Of a stretch of 64,000 nt of DNA, positions 52,349 to 61,399 are shown one piece after another. Both the position numbers and the translations under genes were made by a program. The number at the start of each line of letters is the position of its first letter. Position 1 is the stretch's first letter. The notes under the pieces are model-generated. The model was not told where the DNA came from. It was given only the letters and a program-made list of their open reading frames with translations, and searched no databases. The stretch comes from CAVVEQ01 sp963806635 (lineage in GTDB: Bacteria; Chloroflexota; Anaerolineae; Anaerolineales; Anaerolineaceae): the NCBI GenBank assembly GCA_963806635.1, contig CAWDZA010000021.1:124001-188000 (forward strand). Direction: 5' to 3'.

Positions 52349-52421
52349 TCGGGGTGGGCGGACTTGAACCGCCGGCCCCCGCGTCCCAAACGCGGTGCGC
52401 TGCCAACTGCGCTACACCCCG
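52349..52421 (-). tRNA. tRNA-Pro (anticodon TGG)
   Basis: 73-nt cloverleaf: acceptor stem CGGGGTG/CACCCCG, D-arm with AGCGCAGTTGGCAGCGC, anticodon stem CCGCG/CGCGG with loop TTTGGGA (anticodon TGG), T-arm GGCGGTTCAAGTCCGCC. CCA is not encoded. Confidence 0.97.
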
Positions 52422-52467
52422 GCCCGTAGAGTATAATCTGTCGGGACAGGCTACGTCAAGGAAGAGT

Positions 52468-53376
52468 ATGATCACCAAACCCTTGCGCTGGATGCAGTTG
52501 GCCGCCCTTGCGGCGGTTTTTGTTATATCCGGCTGCCGCGTGGCGCCCTCCCTTACCCCAACAATCGCCCCAACTTCCACCTCTTTGCCCGGGCAAACCA
52601 GCACACCCACTGGAACACCCGTACCCCTTCCCACGCCAACTCCGCTGCCCTCACCGACCGTGCAGGATTGCCCCAGCCAGGCAAGTACGCTTAAGGATGA
52701 TCAAATCACCAGTAAATTCCTGGGCGAAGCGCTGCAATTCCGAGTCTACCTGCCGCCCTGCTACACGAAAAACCCTGCCAAACCCTACCCGGTGCTCTAC
52801 CTGCTGCACGGCCAGCAGCAGGACGCCACGTTGTGGGAAAATCTAGGTGCGATCACTGCTGTGGATTCACTCATTCAATCGGGCAAGGTTGAACCTTTCC
52901 TTATTGTGATGCCAACAGAGCGGCATTTCCTACTCGACCTGAAGGACACGGATTACGACCAGGCTATCGCAGAGGACCTGATACCGGCGATCGATGAAGA
53001 ATACCCCACTTGCAGGTCTGGTTCCTGTCGGGCAATCGGGGGTATCTCGCGCGGCGGCGCTTGGGCAGTGCGTATCGGTTTTTCTTATCCACAGGAATTT
53101 CACTTCATTGGCGCTCACAGTCCGGCTGTCTTTGGCGGAGATTTATCCCGGCTGCCTACTTTGCTGAGGGGATTCAAACCTGAGGACATCCCGGTAGTGT
53201 ACCTTGATACGGGACGAATAGATGATTACCGCGAGAGCGCAATCACTCTGGAAGGAATCCTGACCCAGCTCGGCGTGCCGCATGAGTGGCACTTGAATGA
53301 AGGGCAGCACAACTCTGAATATTGGCTTGAACATATGGCCGAATATGTCCTTTGGTACGGGCAGAATTGGCGATAA
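52468..53376 (+). CDS. Esterase D/tributyrin-type lipoprotein esterase
   Basis: A 302-residue lipoprotein (lipobox ISGC) with a PT linker then an alpha/beta hydrolase of the esterase D (S-formylglutathione hydrolase-like) family: FRVYLPPCYTKNPAKPYPVL, YLLHGQQQDATLWENLG, DLIPAIDEEYPTC, and the nucleophile elbow GGISRGGAWAVRIGFSYP (G-x-S-x-G). The catalytic Asp is probably in VYLDTGRIDDYR and His in LNEGQHNSEYW. Exposed on the cell surface it could hydrolyse acetyl or feruloyl groups of polysaccharides, which is inferred from family only. Confidence 0.88.
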   Translation: MITKPLRWMQLAALAAVFVISGCRVAPSLTPTIAPTSTSLPGQTSTPTGTPVPLPTPTPLPSPTVQDCPSQASTLKDDQITSKFLGEALQFRVYLPPCYTKNPAKPYPVLYLLHGQQQDATLWENLGAITAVDSLIQSGKVEPFLIVMPTERHFLLDLKDTDYDQAIAEDLIPAIDEEYPTCRSGSCRAIGGISRGGAWAVRIGFSYPQEFHFIGAHSPAVFGGDLSRLPTLLRGFKPEDIPVVYLDTGRIDDYRESAITLEGILTQLGVPHEWHLNEGQHNSEYWLEHMAEYVLWYGQNWR

Positions 53377-53417
53377 ATATTTTATATTCCCCTGTTTGTA
53401 AAAAGTATAATTAGCCC

Positions 53418-53717
53418 ATGTCCCTTTCCCGCAAGGAAGTCGAACACATCGCTGCCCTCGTCCGGCTGGAGCTGAGTGACGCCGAGTTGGATCTTTTTCA
53501 GCACCAGCTCTCTTCGATCCTGGATCACGTGAAATCGTTGCAGGGGTTGGATACGCGCGGGGTGGAACCTACCTCCGGCATCCTGAGCGCTCAACCCCGC
53601 TTGCGTGAGGATGTGCCTGACGTGGGATTGAAAACCGCGGAAGTGCTGTTAAACGCAAAACACAAAAAGGGTGACCAGTTCCGGGTGCCCCCGGTTTTTG
53701 GAGCGCGGGATGAGTGA
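53418..53717 (+). CDS. gatC: Asp/Glu-tRNA amidotransferase subunit C
   Basis: A 99-residue GatC: RKEVEHIAALVRLELSDAEL, SILDHVKSLQGLDTRGVEPT and LREDVPDVGLKTAEVLLNA are conserved. TATAAT lies 6 bases before the ATG, so the transcript is leaderless. GatC wraps around GatA and GatB in the complex that converts Glu-tRNA(Gln) or Asp-tRNA(Asn) to the correct aminoacyl-tRNA. It overlaps gatA by 8 bases; gatB is not in the window. Confidence 0.95.
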   Translation: MSLSRKEVEHIAALVRLELSDAELDLFQHQLSSILDHVKSLQGLDTRGVEPTSGILSAQPRLREDVPDVGLKTAEVLLNAKHKKGDQFRVPPVFGARDE

Positions 53718-55179
53718 GCTGACGGCGCTCGAGGTGCGGGAGCTTATCCCCCTTTTATCTGCAGGCAAGATTTCCAGCCTGGAATTAACCCGTGCCTTCC
53801 TCGAGCGCATCCAATCCCTTGAAGGCAGCCTGCACGCCTTCATCACTCTCACCCCCGAGCTGGCACTGGAGCAGGCTGCGCGCGCGGACCAACAAAGGTC
53901 AAAAGCGGGAAGCGGGCCGCTCCCGCCGCTGCTGGGGTTGCCAATTGTGGTAAAGGATGTGCTTTCAGTAAAGGGCGTCCGCTGCACCTGCGGGTCGAAG
54001 ATCCTGGAGGATTACACCCCCCCCTTCACCGCCACCAGCGTGCAGCGCCTGCTGGAGGCCGGCGTCGTGGTGCTGGGCAAGACGAACACCGACGAATTCG
54101 CCATGGGTTCCTCCACCGAAAATTCCGCCTTCGGGGTGACGCACAACCCCTGGGACCTTTCTCGAGTCCCGGGAGGCTCCAGCGGAGGCAGCGCAGCAGC
54201 AGTGGCTGGGCGCCTGGCGCCTGCAGGGCTGGGAACGGATACCGGCGGCAGCGTGCGTCAGCCGGCTTCCTTCTGCGGGATCAGCGGGCTCAAACCCACC
54301 TATGGTCGGGTCTCGCGCTACGGCTTGATAGCCTACGGTTCCTCGCTGGATTCCGTGGGAGTGCTGGCGCACTCTGCGGAAGATATCGCGGCGCTTTTCC
54401 CGATGATGGCCGGGTACGACCCGCGGGATGCCACCAGCGCACAGGAACCAATTGAGCCCATCTCCCTTCAGGCGAGTGAAAATCTCAAGGGAGTGCGCGT
54501 GGGGGTTCCGGAGGAATACTTCCGTGAAGGTCTCCAAAAGGATGTGGAAAATGCCGTGCGAACCGCGATTGCGAAGATGGAATCACTGGGAGCCGAGATC
54601 CGCGCGGTGAACCTGCCGCACACTGAATTTGCCCTGCCGGTGTATTACCTGATCGCCCCCGCGGAGGCCAGCGCCAACCTGGCGCGCTTCGATGGTATCC
54701 GCTTTGGGATGCAGCCGGATGCGGATACGCTGCTGGAGCGGTTCGTGCAAGCCCGCAGCCAGGGATTCGGTCCCGAGGTGAAACGGCGCATCATGCTGGG
54801 CACCTACGCGCTCTCAGCCGGCTATTACGACGCCTTTTACCGCCAGGCGCAGAAGGTGCGCACGTTGATCAAACGCGATTTCGAGGATGCCTTCCGCGGT
54901 GTGGACGTGATCGCCGCCCCGGTTGCACCCACCACCGCGTTCCAGATCGGCGGTCACAGCGGCGACCCTCTGGCGATGTATTTGGAGGATATCTACACCC
55001 TGCCTGCCAACCTGGCCGGCATCCCCGCCCTGGCTTTCCCGGTCGGTTTCGATGGCGCCGGACTGCCTATTGGAATGCAATTAATGGGGCGTCCGTTTGC
55101 GGAAGAACAGCTTCTCGAATCCGTGCATGTTTTTCAGCAGCACTCCGATTGGCACCGGAAAACACCCCCCACCCTATAA
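53710..55179 (+). CDS. gatA: Asp/Glu-tRNA amidotransferase subunit A (amidase)
   Basis: A 489-residue amidase. The Ser-cisSer-Lys triad is visible: Lys in LPIVVKDVLSVKG, the Ser residues in GGSSGGSAAAVAGRLAP and GTDTGGSVRQPASFCG. Further motifs are LKPTYGRVSRYGLIAYGSSL and the C-terminal NLAGIPALAFPVGF. It supplies ammonia from glutamine for transamidation of mischarged tRNA. The start is the ATG at 53710, inside the end of gatC (ATGAGTGA). Confidence 0.96.
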   Translation: MSELTALEVRELIPLLSAGKISSLELTRAFLERIQSLEGSLHAFITLTPELALEQAARADQQRSKAGSGPLPPLLGLPIVVKDVLSVKGVRCTCGSKILEDYTPPFTATSVQRLLEAGVVVLGKTNTDEFAMGSSTENSAFGVTHNPWDLSRVPGGSSGGSAAAVAGRLAPAGLGTDTGGSVRQPASFCGISGLKPTYGRVSRYGLIAYGSSLDSVGVLAHSAEDIAALFPMMAGYDPRDATSAQEPIEPISLQASENLKGVRVGVPEEYFREGLQKDVENAVRTAIAKMESLGAEIRAVNLPHTEFALPVYYLIAPAEASANLARFDGIRFGMQPDADTLLERFVQARSQGFGPEVKRRIMLGTYALSAGYYDAFYRQAQKVRTLIKRDFEDAFRGVDVIAAPVAPTTAFQIGGHSGDPLAMYLEDIYTLPANLAGIPALAFPVGFDGAGLPIGMQLMGRPFAEEQLLESVHVFQQHSDWHRKTPPTL

Positions 55180-55249
55180 CTATAATTGCCACTTTTACAT
55201 CAGACATCCGTATATCAGTGTGAAGAAAACCGATTCCGGAGGATTATTC

Positions 55250-55696
55250 ATGACTGAAACGCACACAGAGAATACGGTCGTTTACGATTACAACAAGGGT
55301 CCCGGCTGCCTGGTACGCGGGCTCTGGTTCATTTTCATCGGACTCTGGCTGGGGGGTATTTGGAGTGTGATCGCCTGGATCCTGACCATCACCATCATTG
55401 GCATGCCGCTGGGGCTGTGGATGCTCAACCGCATCCCGCAGGTGATGACCCTCAAACCCGTGCGCACAGTCTCCACCGTCTCGGTGGTGAATGGAGTTCC
55501 GGTGATCACCCACCGAAATCCAAAACAGGTCTTCTTCCTATGGCGGGCGATTTACTTCATCCTGATCGGCTGGTGGTTCAGTCTGATCTGGCTGATGTTG
55601 GCCTGGTTGATCACCGGCTTCACCCTGGGGCTGGGATTGCCGCTGGCGTTCTGGATGTTCGACAGGGTGCCGGGGATCACAACGCTACAAAGGTAG
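55250..55696 (+). CDS. YccF domain membrane protein
   Basis: A 148-residue membrane protein with four TM helices in two related halves: GLWFIFIGLWLGGIWSVIA, LTITIIGMPLGLWMLNRIPQ, and the second pair RAIYFILIGWWFSLIWLML and FTLGLGLPLAFWMFDRVPG. This internal duplication with the GxPLGxWMxNRxPx signature is the YccF pattern. The ATG at 55250 follows CCGGAGG; TATAAT is at about 55191. Function unknown; it is not obviously part of an operon. Confidence 0.87.
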   Translation: MTETHTENTVVYDYNKGPGCLVRGLWFIFIGLWLGGIWSVIAWILTITIIGMPLGLWMLNRIPQVMTLKPVRTVSTVSVVNGVPVITHRNPKQVFFLWRAIYFILIGWWFSLIWLMLAWLITGFTLGLGLPLAFWMFDRVPGITTLQR

Positions 55697-55703
55697 GCGT
55701 GCT

Positions 55704-55790
55704 TTGTTGATTGGTTGATTCGTGAGGAGGCTGAGGCCAGCTCAACCATTCAACCTATCAACCTTTCAACTTTCTTGAACTTTCAATATA
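55704..55790 (+). repeat. Heptad-like simple repeat in intergenic region
   Basis: Between YccF and the next gene the minus strand reads as imperfect TTGAAAG/GTTGAAAGG units, with GTTGATTGGTTGATTCG at the left. The word GTTGATTCG recurs at 25112. No gene is visible here. Confidence 0.45.
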
Positions 55791-55870
55791 TCCTGCGCCG
55801 TGCTACACTAGTTTAAAGCAAACTTATCCTGCGGCACGGCGCAGGAATTTGCTTCAACGGGGAGGCAGAA

Positions 55871-56344
55871 ATGAACCTTATGGGGTTATTCTCTATCTCA
55901 GGTGCGGACCTGTTATTCGTCATCAGCGCGCTGTTGTTCAATCTGTTTATCATTGGTGTTTATATTGCCCAGAAATTGGGAAAAGCAGGTTTGGTGCACA
56001 AATTCGGGATCGCGCTGCTTTGTCTGACCATTCCGTTTCTGGTGGTTTTTATTTCTTTTCTAATAACGGGAAAACCAGCCTGGCAGTACCTGGTCTTCCT
56101 GGCGATCTTTGTCTACATGTTCCTGGAATGGCTCTGGGATTACCGGATGAAGATCGATTTCCGTTCGCAACCCAAACTGCATATCCCCTACATCATCCTC
56201 TTCTACTTCGTTCTTTTTGGCAATCTCAGAATCGCTTTCACGATTAGTCCCACATGGGGCTGGATCATATCCGTTTCCTTCTGGCTGTTGCTGGCGGCGT
56301 TGATCGTTACCCTGATTCCAGTGAGAAGACGCGCCAAAGAATAA
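55871..56344 (+). CDS. Five-helix membrane protein, unrecognised
   Basis: A 157-residue protein with about five TM helices (DLLFVISALLFNLFIIGVYI, ALLCLTIPFLVVFISFLITG, YLVFLAIFVYMFLEWLWD, IPYIILFYFVLFGNLRIAF, SFWLLLAALIVTLIPV) and a short basic tail (RRRAKE). The ATG at 55871 follows GGGGAGG. No conserved motif gives a function. Confidence 0.7.
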   Translation: MNLMGLFSISGADLLFVISALLFNLFIIGVYIAQKLGKAGLVHKFGIALLCLTIPFLVVFISFLITGKPAWQYLVFLAIFVYMFLEWLWDYRMKIDFRSQPKLHIPYIILFYFVLFGNLRIAFTISPTWGWIISVSFWLLLAALIVTLIPVRRRAKE

Positions 56345-56438
56345 TCCCTGGAACGTTTTTCATTCAATTGGGTTATTAATGGCAGATGATTTCCCCCACG
56401 ATTGGGGATAGAATCTTTTCACGAATGGACCTCTGCCG

Positions 56439-57362
56439 ATGAAAAACCCTGCCCCTATTAAACACCCCACCCGCGAATTCATCTCCGAAGGACGCCGGAT
56501 GCCAGGTTATTCATTTTTTGACCTGGTGCATGGGTTGGTTTACGGTTATTTTCCATACCTGTATATCGCCATTGGCAAGGGAGAGCACCCGCTAGGCCGG
56601 GCTGCAGGCAGGGTGTGGGGAACGTGGCGCAGGGTCTTCCCCGCCAGGCCAAAGCCCGAGGAGAAAAAAGGCGTCGGTTTTGCCGATACATATCACGGCA
56701 AGGCTATACCCCTCGAGACGGCCAAACAACTGGTATCCGTCAAGCAGGACCTGACCATCTCGTACCCCGAGCAGGTCATCCCTTACCCCCTGGCACGTGA
56801 GCTGATCCTGCACGATCCCGATCACATTATCGCACTCGATTGTCCCTGCCGGGCCTCCAAGGAAAACCCTTGCCAGCCGGTGGATGTGTGCTTGATCGTA
56901 GGCGAGCCCTTCGCCAGCATGGTTGCTGAAAGTCATCCCAGCCGCACAAAATGGATCACACCTGAACGCGCGCGCGAGATCCTTGAAGAGGAAGAACAGC
57001 GCGGGCACGTGCATCACGCCTTCTTCAAGGATGCCATGCTGGGGCGGTTCTACGCCATCTGCAACTGCTGCGCCTGCTGCTGCGGCGCCTTGCAAGCCCA
57101 GCGCAACGGCACCCCCATGCTGGCATCCTCCGGCTATCTCAGCCGGGTGGATGAAGCAGCCTGCCAGGGCTGCGGTACCTGCGGGGATTATTGCCAGTTC
57201 AGCGCCATCTCCGTGAAGGATGGGTATAGTGTTGTGGATGATGTGAAGTGTATGGGCTGTGGGGTGTGCGTCAGCCATTGCCCCAATGATGCCATGCGCC
57301 TGGAGCTGGCACCCTGGAAGGGACAGCCCATGACCTTGCCGGCAGAAATGTTGGCTATTTGA
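56439..57362 (+). CDS. 4Fe-4S ferredoxin-type protein with N-terminal Cys cluster
   Basis: A 307-residue protein. The last ~70 residues are a two-cluster ferredoxin domain (ACQGCGTCGDYCQFSAISV, KCMGCGVCVSHCPNDAM). The middle holds two further Cys groups: LDCPCRASKENPCQPVDVC and CNCCACCCGALQAQRNG. An amphipathic N-terminal region (YSFFDLVHGLVYGYFPYLY) may touch the membrane. The arrangement resembles iron-sulfur proteins that use a Cys-rich non-ferredoxin module for an additional metal or for a redox partner. No gene for a flavoprotein or oxidoreductase partner lies beside it. Exact role unknown. Confidence 0.85.
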   Translation: MKNPAPIKHPTREFISEGRRMPGYSFFDLVHGLVYGYFPYLYIAIGKGEHPLGRAAGRVWGTWRRVFPARPKPEEKKGVGFADTYHGKAIPLETAKQLVSVKQDLTISYPEQVIPYPLARELILHDPDHIIALDCPCRASKENPCQPVDVCLIVGEPFASMVAESHPSRTKWITPERAREILEEEEQRGHVHHAFFKDAMLGRFYAICNCCACCCGALQAQRNGTPMLASSGYLSRVDEAACQGCGTCGDYCQFSAISVKDGYSVVDDVKCMGCGVCVSHCPNDAMRLELAPWKGQPMTLPAEMLAI

Positions 57363-57389
57363 ACGGTGCGCCCGGGTTATAATTTCAGC

Positions 57390-57929
57390 ATGGAAATCAA
57401 ATACTCTCTCACCCTGGATGATATGGTGGATTTGAACCTATTCCGCATCCGGATCCTTCCGGAAATTGCCAGACGCCAGAAGATGATGCGCTGGGGATAC
57501 CTGGTGATCATGCTTTTCCTCACCATTGTGCTTTATTTGACCGGCATCGGCCTGGTGGTTTGCCTACTGATGGTGGCCATCATCGTCGGTTTTTTCTTTT
57601 ATTTCCCGCAATATCAGAAGCGGCAATTGCGCCGGATGCTGTATAAGGATTACAAAGACCCAGAGAGGGAGAAGGTGCTAAAGGATCGGTTGGCGGTCAC
57701 CGATGACATAGGCATCGAATTGACCACCATCAAGGGCAAGCGCCGTTTCGGGTGGGGGGATTTCGCGACCGTTGAGCGCAAGCCCGACGCCTTGTTTGTG
57801 CTCTTCAGTGATAAAAACTCCTTCACGATCACGCGGAGCGGGGTGACGGAAGGCGATTATGACGCTTTTGTGGAGGAGATTGCCCGCAAATCCGGCAAGG
57901 GTGAGATCATCGATCTTCCCGCGGCCTGA
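57390..57929 (+). CDS. YcxB-like membrane protein
   Basis: A 179-residue protein with a helical hairpin of two TM segments (YLVIMLFLTIVLYLTGIGLV, CLLMVAIIVGFFFYFPQY) and a C-terminal cytoplasmic beta domain (TDDIGIELTTIKGKRRFGWG, VERKPDALFVLFSDKNSFTI), the YcxB pattern. TATAAT is at 57378-57383, exactly 6 bases before the ATG at 57390, so leaderless. Its 3' end overlaps the convergent methyltransferase gene by 23 bases. Confidence 0.8.
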   Translation: MEIKYSLTLDDMVDLNLFRIRILPEIARRQKMMRWGYLVIMLFLTIVLYLTGIGLVVCLLMVAIIVGFFFYFPQYQKRQLRRMLYKDYKDPEREKVLKDRLAVTDDIGIELTTIKGKRRFGWGDFATVERKPDALFVLFSDKNSFTITRSGVTEGDYDAFVEEIARKSGKGEIIDLPAA

Positions 57930-58560
57930 TACGGACAGGCGAAGGAACCAGCATTTTCAACCCCGGGATGAGTGCCGGGGTTTTTTGTTGGTAGTCCAGG
58001 TAGGCTCCGCCAAATTCCTGCGCCAGCTTGCGTTCTTCAAAAACCATCCCGATCAAGAAATAACTTGTGACGCCAATGGCGAAAGCAAGTGAATTCACGG
58101 TCAATGAGGGGGAAAACCAGAGCACAACAAGGCTGAAGGTATAGATCGGGTGCCGGACCAGGCGGTAAAGCCCACCGGTCACAAGTCTTGCAGATCCAAC
58201 AGAACCCTCTTCGGAAAAGAGCTGGCTCACGCCTGCAAAGGAAAAGGCTCCCGTTTGCATCACCGCAAGGACCACCGCCAGAACGCCGCCGAGTTGTACC
58301 AGGCGAAAAATGCTGTTCCAGGGAGTGGGCACGCTCCATAGCGGTTGATCCGGTGAAGTTGCCAGCAGCCATACAATTGGCAGTAGGGTAAGGACTGCTA
58401 TGAGGTTATAGAGCAGACGGTACCAATGGTTGTAGTAGCCTTCGCCAAGGACCCATTTCATAATGTCCTTTCCTCGATGCGAAGCCATGATTGAATGGAA
58501 CAATCCGTAGAGAGCCATGGAGAAAAGAATAGGGAAAAAACCGGTTTGAAATAGCTGCAT
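57907..58560 (-). CDS. NnrU/ICMT-like membrane protein
   Basis: A 217-residue protein with about six TM helices. The NnrU-like N-terminus is SMALYGLFHSIMASHRGKDI, and the C-terminal block is VTGGLYRLVRHPIYTFSLVV followed by FEERKLAQEFGGAYLDYQQK, the ICMT/PEMT methyltransferase motif (RHPxY, E-x-x-L, FG-x-x-Y). The ATG at 58560 follows AAAGGTGG. A lipid or isoprenoid substrate is likely. Not close in sequence to the other ICMT-like gene at 43436. Confidence 0.83.
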   Translation of the reverse strand: MQLFQTGFFPILFSMALYGLFHSIMASHRGKDIMKWVLGEGYYNHWYRLLYNLIAVLTLLPIVWLLATSPDQPLWSVPTPWNSIFRLVQLGGVLAVVLAVMQTGAFSFAGVSQLFSEEGSVGSARLVTGGLYRLVRHPIYTFSLVVLWFSPSLTVNSLAFAIGVTSYFLIGMVFEERKLAQEFGGAYLDYQQKTPALIPGLKMLVPSPVRIRPREDR

Positions 58561-58619
58561 CTCGCCACCTTTATAAAGTTTGGATGCGGATCTGAACTAA
58601 AAGTTGCTTATTGGATTGA

Positions 58620-58659
58620 GTTTTTCGATAAAAAGAAAGGGCGGGCTTGAGCCCGCCCT
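58620..58659 (-). terminator. Rho-independent terminator of the rho/M23 operon
   Basis: AGGGCGGGC/GCCCGCCCT stem at 58638-58659, with a T-rich tract on the minus strand after it. It lies 33 bases past the M23 stop at 58692. Confidence 0.85.
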
Positions 58660-58691
58660 GCCGAATTCATTTGATGGAAAAGCACCTAATA

Positions 58692-59870
58692 CTACGGCAG
58701 CACCTGGTGCGGGTTGATGAACGCACCGTTCTGGCGGATCTCGAAATGGATGTGCGGACCGGTGGAATTGCCGCTGCTGCCTGCCGCCCCGATGAGAGAC
58801 CCCTGTCCCACACGCTGCCCACATCGTACGTTGACCGAGCTGAGGTGGGCGTAGAGTGTATGGAAGGTTGCATACGTTGTATCGTGCTCGATGATGACCG
58901 TGTTGCCATAGCCATCCGTGCGCCCCCCGGCAAAGACGACCACACCTGAATCAGATGCGTAGACTGCGTCACCAACATATGCGGCGATATCGATGCCGAG
59001 GTGGCCGCCCCAAAAATCGTTTCCCGAAATGGCGGTGGTGTTGCTGGGCCATATGAACGTGCCTGTGCCGGCGTAAAAATCGTCCGGGATGGCGCACTGG
59101 TTGTTGATGGAGCGGGTTGCACCGGATTTCGGGCTGTATGCGATGGGCACCACCCACTGAGTGAATTCACTTTTTCCACCGGGGATCATCACATACTGAT
59201 TTGGTTGGATGACCGGGTTGGTCATATCAATGTTGTTTCCCGGCCACATGAGAATATCCTCGGGGGTGACGTTATATTTCCCGGAGACGCTTTCCAGGGT
59301 ATCCCCCTCCTGCCAGAGGTAATAAATGCCATCCACAGGGGGAATGTTTAATTGCGAACCCACAGAAATATTCTGTGGATCATCCTTCAACACCGAAAAA
59401 TTGGACCAGAGCACAGATTCAGGCTTGAGCTTATAGTGGTTGGCGATACCGAAAATCGAATCACCCTTCTCAACCACATACGTTGTGGCAAACTCGCTAC
59501 CGCGGTCGGGTCGTGTGGTGACGGGATTGGCCAGACGGATAAGCGCATCGCCTGCAACAGTGGGCTGGAACTCTGGCAGAGGGACACTGAGCGGAGAAAG
59601 CGTGCTGGCGGGTTCGGTGGAGGTGGAAGCAGCGGTCGGGATCACTCCGAAAAACTGCAGAATGACGACCACCAGGATCAAACCGACAATGCCCACGCCA
59701 GCCCAAGCCAGCCAGGGAGAGAAATCCCGTTTGGCGGGTTTCTCCGGGGCAGGTTTGGTTTCCATGGGCGGGGATTCCGGTTCCTTTACCGGCGAAGCCG
59801 AAGGTTTGGGTTCCTTTACCGGATCGACTGGGGGTTTGGGTTCTTTTTTGGTTTCAACCTTTAATTTCAC
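58692..59870 (-). CDS. LysM-containing M23 peptidase
   Basis: A 392-residue anchored protein: Pro/Lys/Glu-rich cytoplasmic N-terminus (EPKPPVDPVKEPKPSASP), a TM helix near 55-75, a Thr/Ser linker, two LysM repeats (YVVEKGDSIFGIANHYKLKP, LWQEGDTLESVSGKYNVTPE) and a C-terminal M23 domain. The zinc ligands are in GHLGIDIAAYVGDAVYA (HxxxD) and GPHIHFEIRQNGAF (HxH). It would cut peptidoglycan cross-links or act as a wall-binding scaffold. The GTG start overlaps the rho stop (GTGA), so it is translationally coupled to rho. Confidence 0.93.
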   Translation of the reverse strand: MKLKVETKKEPKPPVDPVKEPKPSASPVKEPESPPMETKPAPEKPAKRDFSPWLAWAGVGIVGLILVVVILQFFGVIPTAASTSTEPASTLSPLSVPLPEFQPTVAGDALIRLANPVTTRPDRGSEFATTYVVEKGDSIFGIANHYKLKPESVLWSNFSVLKDDPQNISVGSQLNIPPVDGIYYLWQEGDTLESVSGKYNVTPEDILMWPGNNIDMTNPVIQPNQYVMIPGGKSEFTQWVVPIAYSPKSGATRSINNQCAIPDDFYAGTGTFIWPSNTTAISGNDFWGGHLGIDIAAYVGDAVYASDSGVVVFAGGRTDGYGNTVIIEHDTTYATFHTLYAHLSSVNVRCGQRVGQGSLIGAAGSSGNSTGPHIHFEIRQNGAFINPHQVLP

Positions 59871-61144
59871 GGTTCCTCTGTCAGATTTTCCAGGAATTCC
59901 TGGTTGTTTTTGGTACGTTGCATACGCTGCAGGATTGCCTCGGTGGCTACCGCCGGATCCATGCCGGCACCCTGGGGGAGCTGGCCGATCATCTGCAGGT
60001 ACATCCTTCGCATCAGCCAGACGCGCTGGAGAATATCGGGGCCAAGAAGCAGCTCCTCGCGGCGGGTGGAGGAACGTTCAATATCAATGGCGGGGAAGAT
60101 ACGCCGCTCCTGCAAACGCCGGGAGAGGTGCAGCTCCATGTTGCCGGTACCCTTGAATTCCTCGAACACCACATCATCCAACCGCGATCCAGTATCCACC
60201 AGCGCGGTGGAAAGGATGGTGAGCGAGCCGCCGTTTTCGATATTGCGTGCAGCGCCGAAAAAGCGTTTTGGGGGGTACAAGGCGCTCGGATCCATACCGC
60301 CCGAAAGGGTGCGCCCGGAGGGGTTGACCACCAGGTTGTAGGCCCGTGCCAACCGGGTGAGCGAATCCATCAGGATGACCACGTCGCGGCCGATCTCCAC
60401 CAGGCGCTTGGCGCGCTCCAGGGCGATCTCTGCGGATCGAACGTGCGAGGTAACGGGCTCGTCGAAGGTGGAAGCCACCACTTCTGCATCCACCGAGCGG
60501 TCCATGTCAGTGACCTCTTCGGGACGCTCGCCGATGAGGGCGATGATCAGGTGTGTTTCCGGGTTCTTGATGGAGATCGAATTGGCGAGCTGTTTGAGGA
60601 TGGTTGTCTTGCCGGCTTTGGGGGGCGAGACGATCATTCCACGCTGACCGCGCCCAATGGGAGCGATGAGATTGATGAGGCGTGAGGAAAGGATATCCCG
60701 GTCAGTTTCGAGGTCGAAGCGTTTATCCGGGAAGACCGGGGTAAGCGATTCAAAATTCACACGCTTTCGGGCTTCTTCAGGGTCGAGTCCGTTGACCGAT
60801 TCCACCTTGAGCAGACCGTAATGCCGCTCGGACTCACGCGGCGGGCGCACCACCCCCAGGACGAGATCACCATTCCGCAGGTCGTATCGGCGGAGCTGCG
60901 CTTGCGAGACGTAAACGTCATCCGGTCCGATGGCGTAATTCTGACGCAGGAAGCCGATGCCCTCCGGCATGATCTCCAGCACCCCGCCGCGCATCTCGAT
61001 ACCCTCCTTTTCCGCTTCCAATTGGACGATGCGGACGATCAGGTTCTCCTTCTTCAGGCGGTTGGTGTCGGGCACGTTGAGCGCCTTGGCCTGGTCGCGG
61101 AGGGTGGCAAGCGGAAGATTTTCTAGTTCAAGTATGTTGAGCAT
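59867..61144 (-). CDS. rho: Transcription termination factor Rho
   Basis: A 425-residue Rho from the ATG at 61144. The N-terminal helical domain (LPLATLRDQAKALNVPDTN) precedes the RNA-binding OB-fold (GVLEIMPEGIGFLRQNYAIG, DVYVSQAQLRRYDLRNGDLV). The ATPase has Walker A SPPKAGKTTILKQLA, LIGERPEEVTDMDRSV, Walker B VVILMDSLTRLARAYN, the R-loop SGRTLSGGMDP, and LVDTGSRLDDVVFEEFKGTG. It ends transcripts by pulling on RNA. A ~250-base leader lies upstream (61145-61399) in which I see no known regulatory motif. Confidence 0.97.
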   Translation of the reverse strand: MLNILELENLPLATLRDQAKALNVPDTNRLKKENLIVRIVQLEAEKEGIEMRGGVLEIMPEGIGFLRQNYAIGPDDVYVSQAQLRRYDLRNGDLVLGVVRPPRESERHYGLLKVESVNGLDPEEARKRVNFESLTPVFPDKRFDLETDRDILSSRLINLIAPIGRGQRGMIVSPPKAGKTTILKQLANSISIKNPETHLIIALIGERPEEVTDMDRSVDAEVVASTFDEPVTSHVRSAEIALERAKRLVEIGRDVVILMDSLTRLARAYNLVVNPSGRTLSGGMDPSALYPPKRFFGAARNIENGGSLTILSTALVDTGSRLDDVVFEEFKGTGNMELHLSRRLQERRIFPAIDIERSSTRREELLLGPDILQRVWLMRRMYLQMIGQLPQGAGMDPAVATEAILQRMQRTKNNQEFLENLTEEP

Positions 61145-61399
61145 ATCAAAATGACCCCGGATGGATTCTGGTGGTGTAGGCTTAAAAATCAAGCCTGTTC
61201 TGCCTGTCTGTGCAGGCGTTTGAAAGAGCGATTGTCATGAACAGTTGGGATTGTCTTTGGGCTGCCGGCATCTCTGCCCGCAACTCGTGCTACGAATTCA
61301 TTTGCCTCGAAGGTTTAAAGATTATAGCATGCCAATTTGTATCCTGCAAGCGCATTTTACGCCTGTCAAGGGTTGGGAACCAGCAATTTCCACCCTGTT

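Noticed and set aside
61145..61399. Riboswitch or attenuator in the rho leader
   Set aside because: No conserved aptamer motif or clear terminator/antiterminator pair is visible.
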